Shown here piece by piece: positions 34,844 through 43,986 of a stretch of 64,000 nt of DNA. The first letter of the stretch is position 1. Each line of letters starts with the position of its first letter. The stretch lies in NCBI GenBank assembly GCA_942493375.1, contig OW818698.1, positions 3,410,001-3,474,000 of the forward strand. The letters run 5' to 3'. The position numbers and the translations under genes are program-made. The DNA comes from G942493375 sp942493375. GTDB lineage: Bacteria > Armatimonadota > UBA5829. The notes under the pieces were generated by a model, which did no database searches, was not told where the DNA came from, and saw nothing but the letters and a program-made list of their open reading frames with translations.

Positions 34844-37800
34844 TTAATTATCTATTTTGCGGACGATTATGTCATCAATCGCCAGTTCCTGGATCAGAGT
34901 GGCATTCTTAATGACCACATTATACTTACCACTGGCAGGTGACGTAAAGTTTAGAGAAACTTCCTGCCATTCATTTTTCGCTGTCCACGCTGGAATATAG
35001 GTATAACTCTCATTTCCCCACATGTCTGAGCACATTCCAATGATGCCACCAGTGTCAGGAATACCTCCGCCACGGACCCACGCGCGCAGTTCATATTTTG
35101 CCTCGGGAATCAGTCCTTCTATAGTTCGATTGATAAGAAGGTAGGTATCAGGTATTGATCCGACTGTGTTTTTATACACCAATGCTTTGGAGCCATCTCT
35201 TCCGGCGCCCAGCCTTACAGCTCCTTCCGGAACTGGTGGGAGGTGGCTGGCGGTTTTCCAGGTATCGGGCAAGGTGTCTGCAGTATACTCTTCAAAATCC
35301 TCTTTGAATAATACAGAGTTATTGGATTTAGATGCAGGGCTGGATACTTGGCCGCTTTGCGGAAGTAAGCGGATTGTTCCCATATCTGTGATGCTCTTGC
35401 TGTAGACTATGCTGTTGCTGAAGCGTTCCAGGAATCTGCGTGGAACCACGGCATCATCATCGTTGATTGCTACATCGAATTTTATGGTTGCATCTGCCTG
35501 TGGGACAAATCCCTGTATGGTATTCCATGGAATGGCTGCTTCATAAATTGCCTGTCCCTGGCTGAGTGTAACATTAAGTCTGGCGTCGGTCATTATACCA
35601 GCGCTTGGAGAGTTTCGGAAGACCTGGTCCCCGGATGGAGTGTGGGCTAGCGTAAACTCTGTATAGGGTCCGTTATTGGTAGATGCAAACCCGATCTGTA
35701 TGCTGTCCTGCATCCAAGCAGAGTCACCTGCCAGTGTCTGATTGAACGTCTGGTCTTTCACTACACACAGGAAGTAAAGTTTGGTATTGTCCCATTTCAG
35801 ATATGCGGTACCGCTGCAATCTTCGGGGCTCCAAGAACCGCTGAATGAACCACGGCCATACTCTTCTTTATCTATATGCAATGGCAGAGCATCCGACCAA
35901 TCATCTATCTTGCCGTCTATTGCAGGAGCGTTCGCAGCTTTCGTTGCTGCAGCGAAATCTACTTTGAATGACTGGTTGCTTACTCTGCCATCTGCAAGGG
36001 TAACTTCGGCAACCAGCGGCCATTCATTTTTCGAGGGAACTGGAGCATTAATTTTTAGGGAGACATCAGTCTTAGCATTTGGTCCCAGGTCAGCAAAGTC
36101 TGCGCGTGCAAGAGCGTTTGTGTCCCCGGCCATCATCAGCCGGATTCTTCCGCTCTGAGAAGTGGCATCTAGATTGGTCAGGTGGAATGTCAATAGAGTC
36201 TCCGGAAGCATGCCCATCAGAGGTTCCTGAACTGTCTTGACCGGTGCTGCTATTTCTATGTCGTTGAATGGAACTTCTACGATTGGCTTTCCGGGAATCT
36301 GCAGCCTGGCAGTGATTACTGAGGCATTTCCGGCACCGGTGCAGGTTATATCAAAACTGGTCTCTGCATTTTTCCCGGGTGAAAGATCGAGTTTGCGAAC
36401 TTCCGGACTGCATTTCCAACCCGATGGAAGTATTAATGAGACTTCGGCCTTATAGGAAGACTTGGCGTAGTTATTGACTCTTACCAATACTTTACTGACA
36501 GATCCCGGGAGGAACCGGAGTTTCTCCTGCAGAGTCTGTCCATCGTTTCCATACATATATAAGTAAGGCCAGACTGAGACAAAGTCAGCAGCAGAATCGG
36601 CTATGAGGTATTTTTGCGCATATTTAACAATGATTAACTGGGCACTTGCCAATATGTTTGCATATGGTGTGTTTTTGGATGCAATGGCGTATTTACGCTC
36701 CAAGTCGAGAGAATGGAACCAGCTTATTGCCCAGCGGAGCGATGCAGGATTTAGATCCTTGTCCGAAATGCTCTGTAAGATGCGTTTAGAAGAAGATTCA
36801 AACTCCGATATCTGCTTGAGTCCGGCGGAACTGACTTTGGAAGTTTTACCGTGCCTTGCGTTAAGGACCAGCAATCTCAAAAGATTTGCTTGAATACCAG
36901 TGACTTCACTTCTCGGTGCTGTTTTGTAGGTTGATGACACGTAACTAATTGCAGCGAGTAAAGATTTTGTATCTGAAACTGAACCTTTGGCTATAGCATT
37001 GAGAGTCTTGTCGTTTTTAATCCCGGTCTTGGAAAGATGGAGAGCCATTCTATCCCGTGTGTCCGATTCTTCAGCAATACAAGCTGCATGTGTGATAGAG
37101 TTTGGCAGACCTAACACATACTGAGGGGCAGCATTGAGATTTAATGTCAGAGTGCCACCTGATATACCTGGCTTCAGGCTGTTGCCGAATAGATCACGGA
37201 GATCGACTGGAGCCTTTCCTACATTGATATCATAGCGACCGGTGCCATTGGGTGCCCAGGCGATAAGGACTGGCTTACCGAATTTTTCCCAAACCACAAC
37301 CCAGATATCGCCATGCTTGAGTGTACCTGCAAACCGGTAACCTTCGAGCAGGCGGGCCATTGCCTGGGTTGATGCTGCTGCGGCGAACGGTCTGCCATTG
37401 TCGTATATTCCGAAGTGACCGTCCCATGCGTAGAGTCCGTGCTTTTCGTAGCCTCCTGCAACTCCTATAAGGAAGTGTCGGGGAACGAACTGTGCACGCG
37501 CTACAAGCGGTATACCTGCCGGATCGGTGCCTACTTCCGGCCAACCGAATTCAGTTGTCCAGAGCTGCTTCATTCCTCCGAGTTCATCGCAGAGTTCGAC
37601 AACCTGCTTCGCCTGTCCATATACATCCCACTCTTCCGGACTGGAACTAGTTGTGTATGGATGGACGCTTATAGCATCCAACCAGTTGAAGAGACCGCGT
37701 CCTGCCTGCATCCGTAACCAAACACGGTCTACAAATGCGGTCCCACTGTTAGCTACCTGAGCGATAGGGTTTTGTGAGTGTATGCCTGCCGCACCGTTTC

Positions 37801-39112
37801 TGGCGACTTCGGTATACAGGAACTTGGTTGGGCCGTTGTCTTCATTTCCCAGCTCAAACCAGTAAAGTGAACCTTTGGTTGCAGCGGCGAGTTTTGCGTG
37901 TATTTTGCCATATGCTGGAGCAAAGTCCGGTCTATCTCCCCGGCGGAATGTGGGTTGATTGTAGAGGCAGGTCAGCCAAAGCAGGGAGATGCCTTTTTTG
38001 TTCCATTCACTGACCGCTGATTTAGCTCTACTCATATCGAAAACATCCGGTTTGGGTTCCATTCCCTTCCAGTCATCTGCAAAGCTCCTGATCCACCTGG
38101 CTCCGGTGTCTCTACCTGTGTCGGCGGTGCATTGCCAGAAAACTCCTCCCCAGGGACAGGAGTCCATCATATAGGCATTTTCTGCCGGAGATACGTTGAG
38201 TCCACACCTGGGCAGCATTCTGGCGATGGTCATTGATTCGGACCTTATAGGCTTATTATCTGCTGAAACTACCCAGTCCAGCCTGTAAACACCAAATGGA
38301 GTAGATGCTTTTAATATTGCTTTTGCAGTTGCCAGTGGTTTGGCCGAGGGAAGGTCGATCTCTTTCTCCCAGACCAGACGGTTATAATATGTATCCCAGC
38401 ATTTTACTTTGGCTTTTAGTCCGCTGACGGTTGTCTTTGCATAGTTCTTTGCAGTAATCTGAACCTGAGGTTGTTCACCCCAGGCAATGTTTGAAGGATC
38501 AGTAAGTCCCACTGATACCATTTGGGATTCAGATGGAGTGGCAAGAGTGGCAGCCTGCATATCGTCTACAAGGATGCTTCCGGTTTTTACTGGACCATCT
38601 TCAACTGCAAGTCCAAATATACGCATAGGGGGGTCTTTTATTCGGTTCTTATCACCGCTATCCCAGGCAGCAGCATCAGGAACACTGAAGACTACCTGTT
38701 TCCAACCGGTAAAATCGACTGTTTGGCGGTCCAGGTATATTTCCCCTGATACATCTTCAAACCACATTGTCAGTTGAGTGTTTCTTACTGATGAGTCTGC
38801 GTTTATCCATACATTGACTGATTTGGGACTGCCCAGCAGAATGCGGTGCATGAAAAACATTACAAACCCGCTCTTACCCTTGGGAACAGCTTTGAAATCC
38901 CAGTTGAGTTTTAGAGCTTTTTTGCCCTCATGGACCTGGGTACTCTGCAGTTCCAGGGATCCGTTGGATTCCGGTGTTCCATTCCATATACCAGGTGAAT
39001 AATTTTCGAATGATTCCACTGGATAGCTGATATCGGCAACCTGAGCCGTGCTGGCAACTGCACAGAGAGCCAGCAACGCTGTAAACAAGAACAGGAACAA
39101 TCCGGATTTCAT
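34844..39112 (-). CDS. Large secreted clan GH-A glycosidase with CBM9-like and jelly-roll domains
   Basis: The 1422-residue protein has a signal peptide (cleavage near STAQ), an N-terminal carbohydrate-binding-like domain (about 30-190), an Ig-like segment, then a GH-A barrel (about 300-640). Glu424 in WFELGNEDNGP is the likely acid/base and Glu521 in WTTEFGWPEVG the likely nucleophile, as in GH39/GH79-like enzymes. A long helical and beta-sandwich region follows. Near 1080-1280 there is a CBM9-like domain (APAIDGKIDDWSD), and the C-terminus is a second jelly-roll (FKEDFEEYTADTLPDTW). The substrate is probably a plant polysaccharide. The GntR-LacI regulator follows at once. Confidence 0.8.
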   Translation of the reverse strand: MKSGLFLFLFTALLALCAVASTAQVADISYPVESFENYSPGIWNGTPESNGSLELQSTQVHEGKKALKLNWDFKAVPKGKSGFVMFFMHRILLGSPKSVNVWINADSSVRNTQLTMWFEDVSGEIYLDRQTVDFTGWKQVVFSVPDAAAWDSGDKNRIKDPPMRIFGLAVEDGPVKTGSILVDDMQAATLATPSESQMVSVGLTDPSNIAWGEQPQVQITAKNYAKTTVSGLKAKVKCWDTYYNRLVWEKEIDLPSAKPLATAKAILKASTPFGVYRLDWVVSADNKPIRSESMTIARMLPRCGLNVSPAENAYMMDSCPWGGVFWQCTADTGRDTGARWIRSFADDWKGMEPKPDVFDMSRAKSAVSEWNKKGISLLWLTCLYNQPTFRRGDRPDFAPAYGKIHAKLAAATKGSLYWFELGNEDNGPTKFLYTEVARNGAAGIHSQNPIAQVANSGTAFVDRVWLRMQAGRGLFNWLDAISVHPYTTSSSPEEWDVYGQAKQVVELCDELGGMKQLWTTEFGWPEVGTDPAGIPLVARAQFVPRHFLIGVAGGYEKHGLYAWDGHFGIYDNGRPFAAAASTQAMARLLEGYRFAGTLKHGDIWVVVWEKFGKPVLIAWAPNGTGRYDINVGKAPVDLRDLFGNSLKPGISGGTLTLNLNAAPQYVLGLPNSITHAACIAEESDTRDRMALHLSKTGIKNDKTLNAIAKGSVSDTKSLLAAISYVSSTYKTAPRSEVTGIQANLLRLLVLNARHGKTSKVSSAGLKQISEFESSSKRILQSISDKDLNPASLRWAISWFHSLDLERKYAIASKNTPYANILASAQLIIVKYAQKYLIADSAADFVSVWPYLYMYGNDGQTLQEKLRFLPGSVSKVLVRVNNYAKSSYKAEVSLILPSGWKCSPEVRKLDLSPGKNAETSFDITCTGAGNASVITARLQIPGKPIVEVPFNDIEIAAPVKTVQEPLMGMLPETLLTFHLTNLDATSQSGRIRLMMAGDTNALARADFADLGPNAKTDVSLKINAPVPSKNEWPLVAEVTLADGRVSNQSFKVDFAAATKAANAPAIDGKIDDWSDALPLHIDKEEYGRGSFSGSWSPEDCSGTAYLKWDNTKLYFLCVVKDQTFNQTLAGDSAWMQDSIQIGFASTNNGPYTEFTLAHTPSGDQVFRNSPSAGIMTDARLNVTLSQGQAIYEAAIPWNTIQGFVPQADATIKFDVAINDDDAVVPRRFLERFSNSIVYSKSITDMGTIRLLPQSGQVSSPASKSNNSVLFKEDFEEYTADTLPDTWKTASHLPPVPEGAVRLGAGRDGSKALVYKNTVGSIPDTYLLINRTIEGLIPEAKYELRAWVRGGGIPDTGGIIGMCSDMWGNESYTYIPAWTAKNEWQEVSLNFTSPASGKYNVVIKNATLIQELAIDDIIVRKIDN

Positions 39113-39285
39113 ATATGTGACTCCTTAAAGAAGCATACTTAAATAATTGCTATAGTTGGATCATTTTACAGGATTTTCACGATTAGTCGGAAGGGAAATG
39201 TATAAGTGGATTTTGTATAGTCTACTTTTATCTGCATTCCCTCCGTGTTATTTTGCGGAGAGAATGCTGAACAGATTAAAACTGA

Positions 39286-39927
39286 TTATTCGTCGAAGTT
39301 GCCGGGATTGCACTGCCAGTAGGGGCCTTGTCCAGCCAACCAGGGATACATTTGGTCCCATGTCTTAGCTTTCTTAGCCTTTGCGTGCCCATCGGAGTAT
39401 AGAATGTTAGTCATTTCATTATGGCCCTTGCCGCCCCAGTTGACTTGCTCCCATTCGTCCATTATAGCCCAGTTACTCTGTACCTGTGCCAGGGAATCGC
39501 CTTCTACACTTACTCTGTTAGCAAAGAAATAGCCAGCCCACCATGTTGACGACGTTGGCTTCGCATCATTAGGACAGTAGAAAAAGGCTGGTGGAATTGG
39601 TTGTCCATTGGCTGGATCAGTACCTATGCTGACAAACTTCATCAGGATAAGCAGGCCCAAACCGTTGGTATACAGACCGTGCGATGCAGTGCTGAGACTT
39701 CTGGGGTCATCACCATGCTCCCAGCCATATGACCGGGGCATCGTCTCGTCATAATCCTGAGTGTACATCATTATCCCATTGCCTATCTGTTTTAAATTGC
39801 TTAAGCACTGAGTCTGCCTGGCTTTTTCCCTGGCTTTTGCAAAAACCGGGAACAGAATTGCTGCCAGTATCGCTATAATAGCGATGACAACGAGAAGTTC
39901 AATTAGCGTAAATCCTCTTTGTTTCAA
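39286..39927 (-). CDS. Type II secretion/type IV prepilin-like protein with N-methylation leader, 1
   Basis: The 213-residue protein starts with a class III leader MKQRG|FTLIELLVV and a hydrophobic helix, followed by FPVFAKAREKARQ. The globular part has YTQDYDETMPRSYG and a C-terminal SDGHAK motif seen in the planctomycete/armatimonad prepilin group. The start codon is TTG, behind GAGGAG. No pilus assembly gene is in the window. It lies next to a paralog with a near-identical N-terminus. Confidence 0.88.
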   Translation of the reverse strand: MKQRGFTLIELLVVIAIIAILAAILFPVFAKAREKARQTQCLSNLKQIGNGIMMYTQDYDETMPRSYGWEHGDDPRSLSTASHGLYTNGLGLLILMKFVSIGTDPANGQPIPPAFFYCPNDAKPTSSTWWAGYFFANRVSVEGDSLAQVQSNWAIMDEWEQVNWGGKGHNEMTNILYSDGHAKAKKAKTWDQMYPWLAGQGPYWQCNPGNFDE

Positions 39928-40016
39928 ACTAGTCTCCTCATTTTTTCATGTGATTAATAAATAGAAGCGAAACAACAACCGGGTCAATAGTCTTAGAAAT
40001 ATGATAACTTATATAA

Positions 40017-40053
40017 ACTTCGTTTCCTTCCGTTAGCCAGGCGGAAACGAAGT
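40017..40053. terminator. Hairpin after prepilin gene 2
   Basis: ACTTCGTTTCC pairs perfectly with GGAAACGAAGT across a 15-base loop, flanked by AT-rich ends. It follows the stop of the minus-strand prepilin gene at 40070. Confidence 0.7.
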
Positions 40054-40069
40054 ATATATACAAAACAAA

Positions 40070-40762
40070 CTAATAGTTCAAGTCTACAACGAATCCGCTG
40101 TCTATCTGAGCTGCTCCGCCTTCTGAGTGATTGGTAAGTTCGTAATAAAGGCCCCACATTCCGGAATGGATTGCAGACTCTTTCATCCACTTTACATGAC
40201 CATCGACATATGCGAAATTGCCGCCGTCACTGTGAATGTGAGTTCCTGGCCAGTATGCAGGAGCGATGTATTGACCGGCATTTCCAGGTGCGACATAGTG
40301 GGGACGGGGATATGTATCGCTGCGGTTTTGTCCACCTTCAGAGAACAGCACAATAGCAGAAGGTTTGCCTATGGCAGCTGATGACACAGCGTAACCCCAC
40401 TGAGTAACAGCTCCATTTATGAAGTAACTGGTCCTGATAGGGTTTGAATCCAGTGGAGTCGCAGAGGGACACTCATAAATCTTGGTGTTCTTTACATATG
40501 CATCAAGCAGTCCGGGAATGCTGTAAGGATATTGAGCTGCGTTGGCAGTCTGCATTCCTTCCTGGACTGAAGGCATCATTTCATCATAATCCTGTGAATA
40601 CATACTGACACCCAGGGCCATCTGTTTCATATTAGACTGACAACTTGACTGCCTAGCTTTTTCCCTGGCTTTTGCAAAGACCGGGAACAGAATTGCTGCC
40701 AGTATCGCTATAATAGCGATAACTACTAATAGTTCAATTAACGTAAATCCTCTTTGCTTCAA
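40070..40762 (-). CDS. Type II secretion/type IV prepilin-like protein with N-methylation leader, 2
   Basis: The 230-residue protein has the same leader and first 35 residues as prepilin 1 (MKQRG|FTLIELLVV, FPVFAKAREKARQ) and a TTG start behind GAGGAG. The globular part contains YSQDYDEMMPSVQ and ends with FAYVDGHVKWMKESAIHSGMWGLYYEL, close to the third prepilin at 53096. It lies 142 bases upstream of prepilin 1 on the same strand. Confidence 0.88.
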   Translation of the reverse strand: MKQRGFTLIELLVVIAIIAILAAILFPVFAKAREKARQSSCQSNMKQMALGVSMYSQDYDEMMPSVQEGMQTANAAQYPYSIPGLLDAYVKNTKIYECPSATPLDSNPIRTSYFINGAVTQWGYAVSSAAIGKPSAIVLFSEGGQNRSDTYPRPHYVAPGNAGQYIAPAYWPGTHIHSDGGNFAYVDGHVKWMKESAIHSGMWGLYYELTNHSEGGAAQIDSGFVVDLNY

Positions 40763-41088
40763 ACTAGTCTCCTCAATTTTACACGTAATTCATAGACAAT
40801 ACTGAAAAGAAGATAGGATCCACTAAGTATACCAGATAACCGGTAGTGCTCAGTATGTGTATATACACAGTTACAACCTGATTGAATGATACCACCAGGC
40901 TTATTTGTTGTCAATATGTTTCCCTGGTATTTCGTATAATTTACCGGCAGCTGGCCTGCATTATCGAAAGTTTACAAAAGGCAGGTGCTGATGCATAATT
41001 AGGACAATGTTTAGAAAGGCAATAACTATCTAACTCTACCCCTTGTCAGAGCTAAAGCTTCTTGCCGATTGCTTGAGATGGAGAAATC
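40763..41088. other. Divergent intergenic region between prepilin 2 and the GH99/WbsX-like gene
   Basis: I see no gene in these 326 bases. A TATAAT at 40935-40940 (plus strand) is preceded by TTGTCA, but the spacing of 21 bases is longer than usual, so the promoter call is weak. Confidence 0.4.
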
Positions 41089-43272
41089 ATGAACATGAAT
41101 AGTAGAAGACTGATATACACTCTGTTGTTAACATTTGTCACTGCTTTGGTAGTCAGTGGGATTGCTGCTGGTGATACTGGATTGATACACATACGCAGCT
41201 TTGGGCCTGATCAGGGGATATGCAGAGCAAAACGCAGCACGACTATAACTGCAACACTGGAGAATGCATCTCAAAGTGCAATCTCTCTTCAGGCTCAGAT
41301 AGTTGTGCCTAAGGGTGTACGATTGCTTAAAGGATCAGCCAGCCAAAGTGTCCGGTTGTCGGAAGCATTGGCACGTGTATCATGGGTAATTGAAGCTCAG
41401 AATCCAGGTAACTACAATTTTAGGCTGAAAATCAATTCCGCCGGGAAGAATATCGCATCTACCTCATTTGACCTTCGGTTTTTTGTTCCTGTAAAGATCA
41501 AGAAGCTTGCATATATACCGACACCAAATCCTGTGAAAACATCTATACTTGTTGGCGCACACAATTGCCCTTTATGGGAGGCTGACAGACCGATGATGTG
41601 GGCCCAGTTATTGAAACACCCGGAACGCACACCTGCACTTGGGTTCTATGCTCAGGAAAACCCTCAGGTTGCTGACTGGGAGACTAAATGGGCAGTTGAG
41701 CATGGTGTGAATTTCTTCATCTACTGCTGGTACCGTGCAAGTCAGGGTGAACCTGTGAAGATGCACTTTGGCAGCGCTATCCACAAGAGTTTCTTCAAAT
41801 CAAAATTTGCCAGCAAGATGAAATTTACCATTATGTGGGAGAACCAGAGCAAGGGAACTGCGGGTGTATCTGACGAAAAAGACCTTATGAACAATCTACT
41901 TCCTTTCTGGATAGACAACTACTTTAAGGATCCCAGCTATCTGAAGGTGAACAACAAACCGGTATTGTTTGTATATCGTCCAGAATATCTGATTGATGAC
42001 TTGGGAAGCAAGGATAATGTCCGTAAAGCTTTCTACCTTATGCGCAAAGCCTGTAAGGATGCCGGGTTTGACGGACTGTATATACTGGGTGAATATCGTG
42101 GAACGGATCCCAATGTATTGATGCTTCTGAGAGATCTGGGGCTTGATTATTCGTTTGCTTACTGCTGGCATGTTCCAAACAGCCCTACACCGGAAGTTGC
42201 AGTAAAGACTCAGATGGACTATATCAAAGAGACACAAAAGCTAAATGTATTGCCTCAGGTTGTTACTGTTTCACAGGCCTGGAGCGGGTGGGCTGATGAA
42301 GGAAGCATCTGGAAGATCCCGCCCCAGCAGTTTGAAGGACTCTTAAGGCAGGCTAAGGATTTCATTGGAACACTTCCAAAAGAGGAACTGGGCAGCAGGA
42401 TGCTGCTGCTTGATAACTGGAATGAATGGGGTGAAGGGCATTATATTGCACCTTATAGGGAATATGGTTTCGGTTATCTGGATGCGGTTCGAAATGTTTT
42501 CTCCGATGCTCCGGAAAAACACACTGACCTGATTCCCATGGATATTGGTATGGGACCATACGATAAAGCATATAAAGCATTCACAAAACAACAAGATAAA
42601 ATACGAATGCTTTCAGGGAAGAGTGTTCGAAAAGTTGGCAGCGATGAACCGGGACTAATCGGCTGGTGGGCATTCGATGAATCGAAGAATGACCAGATTG
42701 CATATGACTACTCCGGTCATAGACTGGGCGGTGGATTCTATCAGGCTACGAGGACAAAAGGGATTGATGGTAATGCTTTGGACTGCAATGGTGGATGCGT
42801 GTTGATTCCCGGAACCCCCCTGTTGTCTCCATCTGATGGGTTAACTATTGACTGCTGGGTCTATACTGATGTAGCAAGCCAGAATGACAAATGGATAGTC
42901 AACCGAATATTCGGAGGAAAAACTAACTCCGGATATCGCCTGGGATTTTCTGCGGGTAAGCCATGCTTTGCAATCCCTCAAACCGACTGGAGCCACCATC
43001 TGAACGGCAACAAAAACCTTCCAATTGGAAAATGGGTGCATCTTGCTGCTACGTATGATGGTAACATGATGCGGATCTATATGGATGGAGAGGAATGTGC
43101 TTCTCTGGAAAGAATTGGACCAGTAAATCCCAATGATTTCAATCTATGCATGGGATCCTTTGCAGAAAGCCATGAAGCGCATTTCACCGGTAAACTGGAT
43201 GAAGTAAGGTTGTATAACAAGGCGCTGAGCGCTGAGGAAGTGCGGAAGCATGCGGGAGCATTGAATCGATAG
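41089..43272 (+). CDS. Secreted GH99/WbsX-like protein with LamG-type C-terminal domain
   Basis: The 727-residue protein has a signal peptide (cleavage near IAAGD), a small Ig-like domain (about 35-135), a WbsX/GH99-like barrel (about 150-470) with WAVEHGVNFFIYCWY, FTIMWENQSK and the typical LLDNWNEWGEGHYIAPY, and a concanavalin-like LamG domain (about 520-725, LIGWWAFDESKN to FTGKLDEVRLYNKALSAEE). It is a likely extracellular glycosidase acting on an unknown glycan. GGAG lies six bases before the ATG. It is followed by a composite repeat element. Confidence 0.82.
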   Translation: MNMNSRRLIYTLLLTFVTALVVSGIAAGDTGLIHIRSFGPDQGICRAKRSTTITATLENASQSAISLQAQIVVPKGVRLLKGSASQSVRLSEALARVSWVIEAQNPGNYNFRLKINSAGKNIASTSFDLRFFVPVKIKKLAYIPTPNPVKTSILVGAHNCPLWEADRPMMWAQLLKHPERTPALGFYAQENPQVADWETKWAVEHGVNFFIYCWYRASQGEPVKMHFGSAIHKSFFKSKFASKMKFTIMWENQSKGTAGVSDEKDLMNNLLPFWIDNYFKDPSYLKVNNKPVLFVYRPEYLIDDLGSKDNVRKAFYLMRKACKDAGFDGLYILGEYRGTDPNVLMLLRDLGLDYSFAYCWHVPNSPTPEVAVKTQMDYIKETQKLNVLPQVVTVSQAWSGWADEGSIWKIPPQQFEGLLRQAKDFIGTLPKEELGSRMLLLDNWNEWGEGHYIAPYREYGFGYLDAVRNVFSDAPEKHTDLIPMDIGMGPYDKAYKAFTKQQDKIRMLSGKSVRKVGSDEPGLIGWWAFDESKNDQIAYDYSGHRLGGGFYQATRTKGIDGNALDCNGGCVLIPGTPLLSPSDGLTIDCWVYTDVASQNDKWIVNRIFGGKTNSGYRLGFSAGKPCFAIPQTDWSHHLNGNKNLPIGKWVHLAATYDGNMMRIYMDGEECASLERIGPVNPNDFNLCMGSFAESHEAHFTGKLDEVRLYNKALSAEEVRKHAGALNR

Positions 43273-43280
43273 CTTTTTTT

Positions 43281-43364
43281 ACGGATAGGACATATAGGAC
43301 CAATAGGACTTATAGGACCTAGAATTATTCTCTTGCTGGGGTGCAATTGCCGATTGCACCCCAG
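43281..43364. repeat. Composite element: ATAGGAC decamers plus GGGTGCAAT palindrome (copy 1)
   Basis: Four ATAGGAC decamers (43282-43320) are followed by AGAATTATTCTCTTGCT and a perfect 12-base stem CTGGGGTGCAAT / ATTGCACCCCAG with a five-base loop (43336-43364). The same order of parts occurs at 46852-46909. The stem lies between convergent genes and may also stop transcription. Confidence 0.65.
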
Positions 43365-43456
43365 TAATATTGCTTATCAACTACCATTCAATAATGACAC
43401 AAAGATATTGTCTACAAAAGCAGTAAGGTGTTTTATGTAGTCCTTGTTCTCTTGCT

Positions 43457-43873
43457 TCATATCAAAACAGCATCCATCTCAACATTTCTGCGGTATTGAC
43501 TGATGGAAACCAGAGGTGAGTTCCATTCATTCTCTGTGTAAAACATGATGGACATTACTACATTGTGCTGCAGTTCAAGCTCATAGATCATTCCCCTTAT
43601 ACTTTCCTTTTTTTGCCTGGAGATTGGTTCATGCAGCAATATGAGGATATCATAATCGGATTCTAAAGCCTGTTCACCACGGGCTACGCTGCCATAAAGC
43701 ATTAGTTTTGCATCAGGGATGCTGTTCAACACAAGGCTTTTCAGGTTTGCAAGAAGCTGCTTATCAACGGGATTGATTTTTATTGCTTCATTAAGGTGTA
43801 TCACAATGGCACCTTCCGAGTGAAATATCTCGTATCTATACTTATTATACAATGCTGAGTAAGCCTTGTGCAT
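43457..43873 (-). CDS. MNT-type nucleotidyltransferase domain protein
   Basis: The 138-residue protein has the polymerase-beta-like nucleotidyltransferase motif Gly61-Ser62 in LYGSVARGE with Asp73 and Asp75 in ESDYDILIL. Such small proteins often pair with a HEPN toxin, but no HEPN gene is adjacent here. The family includes AMPylating antitoxins (MntA), but that role is not shown. A GTG at 43804 behind GGAAGG would give a shorter protein starting at VIHLNEAIK and is a real alternative start. Confidence 0.75.
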   Translation of the reverse strand: MHKAYSALYNKYRYEIFHSEGAIVIHLNEAIKINPVDKQLLANLKSLVLNSIPDAKLMLYGSVARGEQALESDYDILILLHEPISRQKKESIRGMIYELELQHNVVMSIMFYTENEWNSPLVSISQYRRNVEMDAVLI

Positions 43874-43986
43874 ATGAAACAGAATAATATTTACGAATAG
43901 CAGAGTGAGATATGCTAAGGTTGGAGATGTGAGTGAGGAGATTTTGTGACTGAGAAGACATCCTGATTATAATTCCTCATTGTATC

